This document shows positions 18,280-24,607 of a stretch of 64,000 nucleotides of DNA, piece after piece (within the stretch, counting starts at the first letter, position 1; the number at the start of each line of letters is the position of its first letter). Source of the DNA: Lewinellaceae bacterium (GTDB lineage: Bacteria > Bacteroidota > Bacteroidia > Chitinophagales > Saprospiraceae); contig JACJYD010000001.1 in assembly GCA_020636275.1 (NCBI GenBank), positions 1,998,001-2,062,000 of the forward strand, in the 5' to 3' direction. The position numbers were made by a program, and so were the translations under genes. The notes under the pieces were generated by a model. It did no database searches. It saw only the letters and a program-made list of their open reading frames with translations, and was not told the origin of the DNA.

Positions 18280-18400
18280 AAAAAAAGGTACTCCCGAAAC
18301 AGGAGTACCCCTAACTATAAACAAACAAAAAACATTAGCGTTAATTGGGGCCGTTAAGCCCGGGCATCTTTCATTTACCGGCAGGAACTTCGCCTCTACC
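18280..18400 (-). ncRNA. Putative small RNA with its own promoter and terminator
   Basis: The region between the two divergent genes holds, on the minus strand, a near-consensus -7 box (TATCTTTA, 18407-18414), about 115 bases without an open frame, and a rho-independent terminator: GGTACTCC arms (18302-18309 and 18287-18294) followed by TTTTTTTATTT. The neighbouring genes cannot use this terminator: 18498 runs the other way and DUF4956 starts further downstream. The RNA would contain a repeated CCTGCCGGTA, a short GGGC/GCCC hairpin and a U/G-rich single-stranded stretch near the end. No known RNA family is recognised with certainty. Confidence 0.45.
18287..18309 (-). terminator. Rho-independent terminator of the putative small RNA
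   Basis: Eight-base arms with a 7-base loop; the T-tract is on the minus strand (A-tract at 18277-18286 on the plus strand). Confidence 0.75.
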
Positions 18401-18497
18401 GGCAGGTAAAGATAATTGATTAAAACAAGTGTTGCCGTAAAGGGTTTATTTTCCTGAATATTTTTTTCAACTTAGAGGCTGCTAACCGATCGCTGAA

Positions 18498-19193
18498 ATG
18501 GAATCAGAAACCCCTTCCGGACTGCGCAATTTGTGGATCGTCCTGGTGGTATTCGCCGCCCTGGTGTTCGCCCGGTACATGATGGCCTTTGGCCGCTTAT
18601 TCCTGGTGCTGGTCGCGGTGGGTGCATTCGGGGCCGGGGCTTACTACCTGGTGCGCCACCTCATGGCGCGTTGGAGGAAGAAGCAATATGCCAAAACGAC
18701 CGAAGGCATCATCGAAAGCCGGGTAGACCGCTGTTTGCTGGAGATCAGCGACAACAAGGAGGCGATCGCCGGCATTCAGAAGAATATTTCGGAACTGGAG
18801 GATAAGCTCGCGAAGGCCACCCAGGCCAGCGAGGAGAGCAAGGGGATCACCCGGAAGCTGATCCAGGATTTTCAGGCGGAACTCGAACTGCGGCAGGCCA
18901 AGATCAATTTTCTGGAAACCTGTATCCGCAAACTCCAGATCGTGCTGCACGATTACGAGTTGAGCAAGGCTTTCGCCCAGAAGAAGAACGAGCTGAAATT
19001 GCTGCGGGAAAAGAATTTCGAAGATATCGCCGACCTGGAAGAACTCCGCAGCGACATCGAATACGACCGCACCTATCTTGAAACGATCGACAACCTGTCG
19101 AATCGCATGCAGGGCTCCCAGTCGCTGGAAACGGTGCATGCCCTAAAGCTGGAACTGGAAGAAATGACCCGTTTGCTCGATGACACGCCTTAG
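18498..19193 (+). CDS. Membrane-anchored coiled-coil protein of unknown function
   Basis: The 231-residue product has two closely spaced hydrophobic helices (about 11-29 and 33-52, VLVAVGAFGAGAYYLVRHL) followed by a basic stretch (RWRKKQ) and then a long, heptad-rich coiled coil from about residue 70 to the end (KNISELEDKLAKATQ, LELRQAKINFLETCIRKL). Topology suggests a cytosolic coiled-coil domain anchored in the inner membrane. I recognise no family. The stop overlaps the next gene's start by 14 bp, so the two are translationally coupled. No clear promoter box is visible in the 97 bp upstream of the ATG beyond the small-RNA region. Confidence 0.7.
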   Translation: MESETPSGLRNLWIVLVVFAALVFARYMMAFGRLFLVLVAVGAFGAGAYYLVRHLMARWRKKQYAKTTEGIIESRVDRCLLEISDNKEAIAGIQKNISELEDKLAKATQASEESKGITRKLIQDFQAELELRQAKINFLETCIRKLQIVLHDYELSKAFAQKKNELKLLREKNFEDIADLEELRSDIEYDRTYLETIDNLSNRMQGSQSLETVHALKLELEEMTRLLDDTP

Positions 19194-20076
19194 CCTGCTC
19201 GGATCCCTGATCTTTCTCCTGACGGCTTGCGGGCGGGATCCTTCCGCCCATTCCTATCTCTTTCTCGGCCATTGCTACCAATGGATCGGTTCGGGCGACC
19301 GCATCGATCCCCGCGTGGCGGCCCTGCCCCTCGAAAACTACGACCAGATCTGGCTGGGCGGCGATGCCTGCGCCAAAACCACGCTCCAGCCGGCCACGCT
19401 GGCTTACCTCGATAGCCTGTTCCGGTTTTCCCGGGGCGATGTGCACTGGGCCTGGGGCAACCACGATGTGCTGTATGGGAACGAAGACCGGCTCATGGCC
19501 ACCACGGGCCGCCCGGACTATTACGCGCAGTGGGTCGACGGCTTCCTGCTCGTCGTGCTCAACACCAACCTGTTCCAGTGGCCGAATTCGCGTCCCGATA
19601 GCGCCTTCTGCGAGCGGATGGAAGGGCAGTACCACATGCTGGAATCGCTGGCCGATACCGTCTCCGCCGCCTCGCACGTGGTCGTCCTGCACCATTATTG
19701 CCTGCTGACCAACGAACTGACCGGAGGTCGCTACGACCTGGACACGGTGTTCAACTACTACAAGCCCTTCTTCAAAGTGCGCTGCCTGCCCGACGACGCC
19801 ACGTTTGAAAAAGCCGTTTATCCCTTATTGAAAAAGATCCGAAACCGCGGAATAGAGGTGGTATTGGTAGGAGGCGACCTCGGCCAGCGAGCCAAGTCCT
19901 TCGAGTTTCAGACGTCCGACGGCATCTGGTTCCTGGGCTCCGGCATCAACAACTCGGTCGATCCCGCCCGCGCACCCGCCTACGTCACGAATTTTGGGCC
20001 CGACCAGGTGCTGGAGTTTCGCTATGAGCCGAAGCGGCGGGTATTGTCCTGGAAATTTTTATTATTGGGTGAATAG
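19180..20076 (+). CDS. Metallophosphoesterase-family lipoprotein
   Basis: The 298-residue protein has a short lipoprotein signal (Cys17 in LLTACG). It then shows calcineurin-like phosphoesterase motifs in order: a degenerate first motif at FLGHCYQW (the usual D-x-H is not intact), GGDACA near 66-71, GNHDV near 98-102, HHYC near 171-174 and GGDLG near 229. The first Asp/His pair of the family seems altered, so catalytic competence is uncertain. It overlaps the preceding coiled-coil gene by 14 bp, implying a joint envelope function. A hairpin begins inside its stop codon region and serves both converging genes. Confidence 0.7.
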   Translation: MTRLSLLGSLIFLLTACGRDPSAHSYLFLGHCYQWIGSGDRIDPRVAALPLENYDQIWLGGDACAKTTLQPATLAYLDSLFRFSRGDVHWAWGNHDVLYGNEDRLMATTGRPDYYAQWVDGFLLVVLNTNLFQWPNSRPDSAFCERMEGQYHMLESLADTVSAASHVVVLHHYCLLTNELTGGRYDLDTVFNYYKPFFKVRCLPDDATFEKAVYPLLKKIRNRGIEVVLVGGDLGQRAKSFEFQTSDGIWFLGSGINNSVDPARAPAYVTNFGPDQVLEFRYEPKRRVLSWKFLLLGE

Positions 20077-20101
20077 GGGACCGGAACGCGATCCCCTATT
20101 C
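20071..20101. terminator. Shared hairpin between converging genes
   Basis: Ten-base arms GAATAGGGGA (20071-20080) and TCCCCTATTC (20092-20101) overlap the stop codon of the phosphoesterase gene and end 3 bp before the stop of the thioredoxin-like gene. No long T-tract follows on either strand. Confidence 0.6.
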
Positions 20102-20104
20102 ATG

Positions 20105-20662
20105 CTATTTCCCAGAAGCTTTAAACTCATCCCAGGTCTTGCTCTTATACGCTTCATCGCTGACGAAGTGGAGCTCCTTCATGATATCGTCGGGCATTTT
20201 GTAGCCGGGCGATACGGTGATGATCTCGAAATTTTCGTTGAGGTATACGATAGAAGGGTACGACATCCGGCCGTTGAGCAACTGGATGGCCAGTTCGTGG
20301 GCGCCGCGGCGGCCGTAGGGTTTAAATTTAAAGGTATAGCCGTCATAGACGATGTCTTCTTTTTGTTCGGCATCGAATTTTACGGCGTAGAAGTTCTTTT
20401 TCAGGTAATCCTGCACCGTTTCGTCCTGGAAGGTGGTGGCGTCCATGCGCTTGCACCAGCCGCACCAGTCGGTGTAGACATCGACCAGGATCTTGCGGGG
20501 TTCTTTTTTATTGGCGGCAACGGCTTCTTCCCAGGAGTACCATTTCAGCTCGCCGTCGTCGGTGGCCGTAGCGGAGGTAGTAGTAGAGGAAGGGCGGAGC
20601 ACGAAGGAGTAGACCAATGCCCCGAGGGCGATGAAAGCAACGAGAGGGAGAACCTTTTTCAT
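20105..20662 (-). CDS. Exported thioredoxin-fold protein with CGWC site
   Basis: The 185-residue product starts with a hydrophobic signal/anchor (MKKVLPLVAFIALGALVYSFVL), has a Ser/Thr-rich linker, then a thioredoxin-like domain from about residue 45. The redox motif is VYTDWCGWCKRMDATTF (Cys about 67 and 70), and the cis-Pro segment is MSYPSIVYLN near 131. This matches periplasmic thioredoxin-family proteins that keep cysteines reduced or fold exported proteins. The family is broad and the partner is unknown. A minus-strand TAATTTTG box lies 34 bp before the start. It converges with the phosphoesterase gene over a shared hairpin. Confidence 0.85.
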   Translation of the reverse strand: MKKVLPLVAFIALGALVYSFVLRPSSTTTSATATDDGELKWYSWEEAVAANKKEPRKILVDVYTDWCGWCKRMDATTFQDETVQDYLKKNFYAVKFDAEQKEDIVYDGYTFKFKPYGRRGAHELAIQLLNGRMSYPSIVYLNENFEIITVSPGYKMPDDIMKELHFVSDEAYKSKTWDEFKASGK

Positions 20663-20695
20663 GAAAATGTATTATTGTTAAATGAAAAACAGTTT

Positions 20696-20703
20696 CAAAA
20701 TTA
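20696..20703 (-). promoter_or_regulatory. -7 box TAATTTTG for the thioredoxin-like gene
   Basis: Exact TAnnTTTG match on the minus strand, 33 bp before the ATG at 20662. Confidence 0.6.
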
Positions 20704-20788
20704 CTCTTTTTCAATATTGTATGCTGGGGTGGAGAGAAACTTTTGGATTCTCTTAACATAAACCTCTTTCGAATAGAGCGCCTTCCCT

Positions 20789-20877
20789 GTAAGACGATGG
20801 TGCCAAAATATTTTGGCACACCACTGGTGCGCCAAATTTATTTGGCGCGGGAAAAGCCAGGCTTTGCGAGGTCTTAT
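20789..20877. repeat. Cloverleaf-like element: outer stem enclosing three hairpins
   Basis: An outer stem TAAGAC (20790-20795)/GTCTTA (20871-20876) encloses a perfect 20-bp palindrome (20800-20819), a 9-bp-arm hairpin (20829-20837/20840-20848, loop TT) and a 6-bp hairpin (20853-20858/20860-20865, loop A). The first two hairpins share a GCCAAA core. It is not a tRNA. Function is unknown. Confidence 0.65.
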
Positions 20878-20890
20878 ACTAGAACTTAAC

Positions 20891-21057
20891 AGCCCTGCCC
20901 GTTAGGGGCGACCTGTTTATAGCATGCGCGATATAATCGTTTCAACAAGCTCCGTAGGAGCGGCATGTCTTTCCGTTTTTCAACATGCCGCTCCTACGGA
21001 GCTTGAAAAGAAGGTTAATCCCATTCTATCTATAAACATATCGCCCCTATCGGGGCT
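20891..21057. repeat. Nested inverted repeat upstream of ubiX (MITE- or REP-like)
   Basis: Outer imperfect arms (20891-20922 and 21030-21057; shared TAGGGGCGA and TGTTTATAG) enclose perfect 23-bp inner arms (20946-20968 and 20983-21005, containing CTCCGTAGGAGCGGCATGT) with a 14-base loop. I recall the CTCCGTAGGAGCGGCAT sequence as a frequent intergenic repeat in Bacteroidota genomes. No ORF is inside. Nothing else is apparent in the 475-bp gap 20663-21137 except the element at 20789-20877 and the promoter box at 20696. Confidence 0.75.
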
Positions 21058-21137
21058 AAGATTCTGAAATACAGCATTTTTAACCCAAACCCCACGTTAA
21101 CTTACTTTAATTACAGTGTAATAATGCCTGCAGATAA

Positions 21138-21704
21138 ATGAAAAAGATCGTCGTAGCGGTAGGCGGCTCCAGCGGCTCCATATACGCAAAAGTGCTGCTG
21201 GATAAACTGGTGGAGTTGTCGCCGCAACTCGCTGCCGTTGGGGTGGTATTTTCCAAAAATGCGGCGTTTAACTGGGAGTACGAACTGGGCAACCGGAGTT
21301 ACCGGGACTATCCCTTTTCCTTTTACGAATCCAATGACTTTATGGCGCCCTTCGCCTCCGGGTCGGCCAAATACGATGCGATGATCATTTGTCCCTGCTC
21401 GATGGGCCTGATGGGACGCATTGCCCAGGGCATCTCCAACGATCTGAGCACCCGGGCAGCGGATGTGATGCTGAAGGAGCGGCGGAAACTGATCCTCGTG
21501 CCCCGCGATACGCCCTACAACCTGATCCACCTGGAAAATATGCGGACCTTAACCCTGGCCGGGGCCATAATATGCCCGGCCAGTCCTTCGTTCTACAGCC
21601 GTCCGAAAACGATCGAGGCCGTGGCAGCCACGGTGATCGACCGGGTGCTGGACCTGGCCGGATTCGACATTCCCTCCTACCGGTGGGGGGAGGATCCGGA
21701 ATAA
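21138..21704 (+). CDS. ubiX: Flavin prenyltransferase UbiX
   Basis: UbiX joins a dimethylallyl group to FMN, producing the prenylated flavin cofactor of UbiD-type decarboxylases. The 188-residue protein has the family signatures: the N-terminal GGSSGSIYA FMN-binding loop, PCSMGLMGRIAQGISNDLSTRAADV near 93-117, and RDTPYNLIHLENMRTLTLAGA with ICPASPSFYS near 130-160. Length is normal. No ubiD-like decarboxylase is adjacent, so the consumer of the cofactor must lie elsewhere. The gene follows the palindrome island directly, with the ATG 80 bp after the nested repeat's end. I see no consensus -7 box just upstream. Confidence 0.95.
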   Translation: MKKIVVAVGGSSGSIYAKVLLDKLVELSPQLAAVGVVFSKNAAFNWEYELGNRSYRDYPFSFYESNDFMAPFASGSAKYDAMIICPCSMGLMGRIAQGISNDLSTRAADVMLKERRKLILVPRDTPYNLIHLENMRTLTLAGAIICPASPSFYSRPKTIEAVAATVIDRVLDLAGFDIPSYRWGEDPE

Positions 21705-21802
21705 AGGGTTCATTTATTAAAATTTGAAAGGGCTCCGGTTTGCTAATAAGATCTTTGAATAGGCGTTCTGCGCAACTCCTGGTTTAGTTAAATAACACTG
21801 GT

Positions 21803-21810
21803 TATCTTTG
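21803..21810 (+). promoter_or_regulatory. -7 box TATCTTTG for the FKBP gene
   Basis: Exact consensus match, 17 bp before the ATG at 21828. Confidence 0.65.
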
Positions 21811-21827
21811 TCAAAAATATCAATATC

Positions 21828-22490
21828 ATGCAAAAAGCTTTTCTTCTATTACTAATGGGTTTGTGGGGTTTTGGAACGCTGCAGGCACAAAAATTGGAAA
21901 CGAAAATGGATTCATTGAGTTACAGTGTGGGCATCCTGGTCGCCCAGAACCTGAAGAGCCAGGGAATTGATGCATTGGATGCCAACAGTCTTGCCCAGGG
22001 CTTGACGGATGGTCTGAAAGGCGAGCAAACCGCCATCGATTTTAACCAGGCCAACGCCATCGTGCAGGGCTATATGATGGATAAAAAACAGGAAGCGGGC
22101 AAAGCCAATATGGAAGCCGGCAAGAAGTTCCTGGAAGAGAACGCAAAGCGCGAAGGCGTGGTCACCCTGCCGAGCGGCCTGCAATACGAAGTGCTCGTAA
22201 AAGGCGACGGCCCTTCCCCGAAAGCCACCGATAAAGTGACGGTCCACTACCACGGTACCCTCATCGACGGCACGGTCTTCGATAGCTCCGTCGAGCGCGG
22301 CCAACCGGCTACCTTCCCGGTCAACGGCGTCATCAAAGGCTGGGTCGAAGCCCTGCAACTGATGCATGTCGGCGACAAGTGGAAACTGTTCATCCCCTAC
22401 GAACTCGCCTACGGCGAACGCGGCGCCGGCAGCGATATCGGCCCGTATTCGACCTTGATCTTTGAGGTGGAATTGCTGGGAATAAACTAG
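21828..22490 (+). CDS. Periplasmic FKBP-type peptidyl-prolyl isomerase (Mip/FkpA type)
   Basis: This chaperone isomerises prolyl bonds in exported proteins. The 220-residue protein has a signal peptide (cut after about residue 20), an N-terminal helical dimerisation domain (about 25-105; SYSVGILVAQNLKSQGID and KKFLEENAKREGVV) and a C-terminal FKBP domain from about 112 with VHYHGTLIDGTVFDSSVERG, FPVNGVIKGWVEALQLM and the end YSTLIFEVELLGIN. This is the full Mip/FkpA layout and length. It has its own promoter box 17 bp upstream and is separated from trmD by a very long hairpin. Clients are not known; the giant exported adhesins here are possible candidates by inference. Confidence 0.93.
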   Translation: MQKAFLLLLMGLWGFGTLQAQKLETKMDSLSYSVGILVAQNLKSQGIDALDANSLAQGLTDGLKGEQTAIDFNQANAIVQGYMMDKKQEAGKANMEAGKKFLEENAKREGVVTLPSGLQYEVLVKGDGPSPKATDKVTVHYHGTLIDGTVFDSSVERGQPATFPVNGVIKGWVEALQLMHVGDKWKLFIPYELAYGERGAGSDIGPYSTLIFEVELLGIN

Positions 22491-22552
22491 TTTTTAAGTT
22501 TATAAGGGTATAAGTTTTACTGAAAAACTTATACCCTTATAAACTCAAAAAC
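22490..22552. terminator. 29-bp-arm hairpin between FKBP and trmD
   Basis: Arms 22497-22518 and 22524-22545 are perfectly paired around a 5-base loop. Beyond one mismatch, GTTTTT (22490-22495) pairs with AAAAAC (22547-22552). It begins at the last base of the FKBP stop and ends 14 bp before trmD. The arms themselves supply T/A runs, so it could act on either strand. Confidence 0.75.
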
Positions 22553-22566
22553 TTATTAACTCTCAT

Positions 22567-23250
22567 ATGCACATCGACATCATCACCGTTCTCCCCGAAC
22601 TGCTGGAAAGCCCGCTGGGGCATTCCATCCTCAAGCGGGCCCAGGCCAAAGGCTTGCTGGAGGTCGTGGTGCACGACCTGCGTCCGTACGGACTGGGCCG
22701 CCACCAGCAGGTCGACGACTACGCCTTCGGCGGGGGCGCGGGCATGGTGATGATGGTCGAGCCCCTGGCCAATTGCCTGGACGAACTGAAAGCACAACGT
22801 GCTTACGACGAGATCATCTACATGACGCCCGACGGGCAGCGGCTCACGCAGGGGATCGCCAACCGCCTTTCTCTGAAAAACAACCTGCTCATCCTCGCCG
22901 GGCACTATAAAGGGATCGATGAGCGGATCCGGGAACACTACATCACTATGGAGTTGTCTATCGGCGATTATGTGCTATCGGGCGGAGAATTGCCGGCAGC
23001 CGTGCTGGTCGATGCGATCGGGCGACTCATTCCCGGAGTGCTGAGCGACGAAACCTCGGCCCTGTTTGATTCCTTTCAGGACAATCTGCTCGCCCCGCCG
23101 GTCTATACGCGTCCGGCCGAATACAGGGGCTGGAAAGTGCCCGATATCCTTCTTTCGGGAAATACCCCCGCGATCGAGGATTGGCGGAACGAGCAGGCGC
23201 TGGCCCGCACCCGGGAGCGGCGCCCCGATCTGCTGGAAGACGACGAGTAG
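22567..23250 (+). CDS. trmD: tRNA (guanine-37-N1)-methyltransferase TrmD
   Basis: TrmD methylates G37 of tRNAs reading CNN codons, using SAM, and keeps the reading frame. The 227-residue protein begins MHIDIITVLPELLE and has the trefoil-knot motifs YAFGGGAGMVMM near 52-63, LAGHYKGIDERI near 109-120 and SIGDYVLSGGELPA near 128-142, followed by the C-terminal helical domain. Length matches the family. In many bacteria trmD lies with rpsP, rimM and rplS; none is here. It begins 14 bp after the long hairpin and is followed 14 bp later by an exported protein gene, probably in the same transcript. Confidence 0.97.
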   Translation: MHIDIITVLPELLESPLGHSILKRAQAKGLLEVVVHDLRPYGLGRHQQVDDYAFGGGAGMVMMVEPLANCLDELKAQRAYDEIIYMTPDGQRLTQGIANRLSLKNNLLILAGHYKGIDERIREHYITMELSIGDYVLSGGELPAAVLVDAIGRLIPGVLSDETSALFDSFQDNLLAPPVYTRPAEYRGWKVPDILLSGNTPAIEDWRNEQALARTRERRPDLLEDDE

Positions 23251-23264
23251 CTAAAATTCAGTCT

Positions 23265-23861
23265 ATGAGAAAACTATTGAGCCTCGCCGGTTTGTACGCC
23301 TCCCCGCTGTTGCTGTGGGGGCAGATCTACCTCATCAATCCCTCTTTTGAAGGCGATGAGCCGCAGGACGCCACCGTGCCCGCCGGCTGGCATGCCTGCA
23401 AAATGGGAACGACCCCCGATATCCTGCCGGGCATCTGGGGCGTCTATACCGAACCTTCCGAAGGGGAGACCTTTGTCGGCCTGATCACCCGCGCCGACGG
23501 GACCTGGGAGAGTATCGGGCAGCGCCTGTCGGCGCCTGTATTGCCCAAGGATTGCTACACGATCACGCTCGACCTGGCGCATTCCAAAACCTATGCGGGC
23601 TACAACAACCCCATCCGACTGCGGATCTGGGGCGGGGTCACCAAATGCAACAAGGACCAGCTTCTCGCGGAGTCCAAATTTATCGAACACACAGATTGGG
23701 AAACCTACTCCTTCCAGTTCGTGCCGAAACAGCCCCTCAACTACATCATCCTGGAAGCCAATTACACCGACGGCAGCAACTTCTCCTATCAGGGCAATAT
23801 CCTGATCGATAATGTCAGGCCCATCAAAACGTGTATCCGGGCGGAAGTGGTGAAAGAGTGA
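23265..23861 (+). CDS. Exported jelly-roll (CBM-like) domain protein
   Basis: The 198-residue product starts at the ATG at 23265, which gives a short signal peptide (MRKLLSLAGLYASPLLLWGQ); the longer frame reaches back into trmD. The mature part opens with LINPSFEGDEP and contains a GW-x-x-C strand, ITLDLAHSKTY and WETYSFQF, ending in NILIDNVRPI. This order is typical of the carbohydrate-binding-like jelly-roll modules (LxNxxFE...YxxDNV) found at the N-termini of Bacteroidota OmpA-type and surface proteins. Here it stands alone. It is likely cotranscribed with trmD (14-bp gap) with no obvious functional link. The ligand is unknown. Confidence 0.65.
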   Translation: MRKLLSLAGLYASPLLLWGQIYLINPSFEGDEPQDATVPAGWHACKMGTTPDILPGIWGVYTEPSEGETFVGLITRADGTWESIGQRLSAPVLPKDCYTITLDLAHSKTYAGYNNPIRLRIWGGVTKCNKDQLLAESKFIEHTDWETYSFQFVPKQPLNYIILEANYTDGSNFSYQGNILIDNVRPIKTCIRAEVVKE

Positions 23862-23867
23862 AAGATT

Positions 23868-24317
23868 TTACTCCCCTTTTTTCTCCTGAATATCCTTTAT
23901 CACCTGTTCCGTCTCCTTCATGAGCTGATCCAGGTTCTTGTTGATCTCATCGACTTTTTGCTGTTTGTCGCCGAGTTCGTCGGTGGTCTTTTTGGCCTGA
24001 TCGAGCTGGGTTTCCAGGTCCTTGCGCTGTTGTTCGAGGCCTTTGATCCGGTCGACGTATTCTGGGGCGACTTCCCGGGCGTTGGATTCCAGGTTCTGAA
24101 ATAATTCCCGCATTTTCTGAATGGCGTTGTCGTATTTGCCGGCATCGAATTTCTCTTTCTCCGCCTGGAGCAGGTCCTTAACCGACACCCCCACATCCTT
24201 CACCTCTTTGAAGATCTCGGTGGCGTTTTGCTTTTCTTCGGAGGTGCCGAAAAAGAAGTTGTATGCCAGCACGAAAACGACGATGACGACTAATGCCTGA
24301 ATGATGGTCTTGATCAT
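23868..24317 (-). CDS. Membrane-anchored coiled-coil protein
   Basis: The 149-residue product has one N-terminal membrane helix (about 4-22, IIQALVVIVVFVLAYNFFF), then an acidic/basic helical region and a clear coiled coil from about 88 to the end (LETQLDQAKKTTDELGDKQQKVDEINKNL). No cysteines and no enzyme motifs are visible. I do not recognise a family. The 3' end converges on the jelly-roll gene 6 bp away. Upstream, toward leuS, lies a 45-bp palindrome in a divergent gap. Short single-helix coiled-coil proteins of this kind are common in Bacteroidota envelopes, but no role can be assigned. Confidence 0.6.
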   Translation of the reverse strand: MIKTIIQALVVIVVFVLAYNFFFGTSEEKQNATEIFKEVKDVGVSVKDLLQAEKEKFDAGKYDNAIQKMRELFQNLESNAREVAPEYVDRIKGLEQQRKDLETQLDQAKKTTDELGDKQQKVDEINKNLDQLMKETEQVIKDIQEKKGE

Positions 24318-24375
24318 GGTAGGAAAAGAATTTTTGTAAAAGGAATATTACAGAGCTTAAGTTCTCTGACATAAT

Positions 24376-24420
24376 TAATTTATAGACACTGCGGCCGTCG
24401 GCCGCAGTGTCTATAAATTA
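24376..24420. repeat. 45-bp perfect palindrome in a divergent intergenic gap
   Basis: Arms 24376-24397 and 24399-24420 are exact reverse complements around a single T. The centre is GCGGCCG-T-CGGCCGC and the ends are AT-rich. The flanking genes are transcribed away from it, so it is not placed as a normal terminator. Confidence 0.85.
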
Positions 24421-24607
24421 TATTATATCCAAAGATATAACTAAAACCAACGTCAGAAAATTCCAATTCCGTGTATTTGGGAACCCCAAATCCCTGATAA
24501 CCTGTTTATGGGAAAAGGCGATGGACAATCCCGTTCTCCTTTTTGGCGAATTTACCTATTTTCGCACCGGAAAAAATTGCACCCGGCTTTCGAAAACAAC
24601 TGCTAGT

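Noticed and set aside
20789..20877. tRNA gene suggested by the cloverleaf shape
   Set aside because: No acceptor CCA, anticodon loop of 7, or T-loop sequence; arms are nearly loop-less palindromes.
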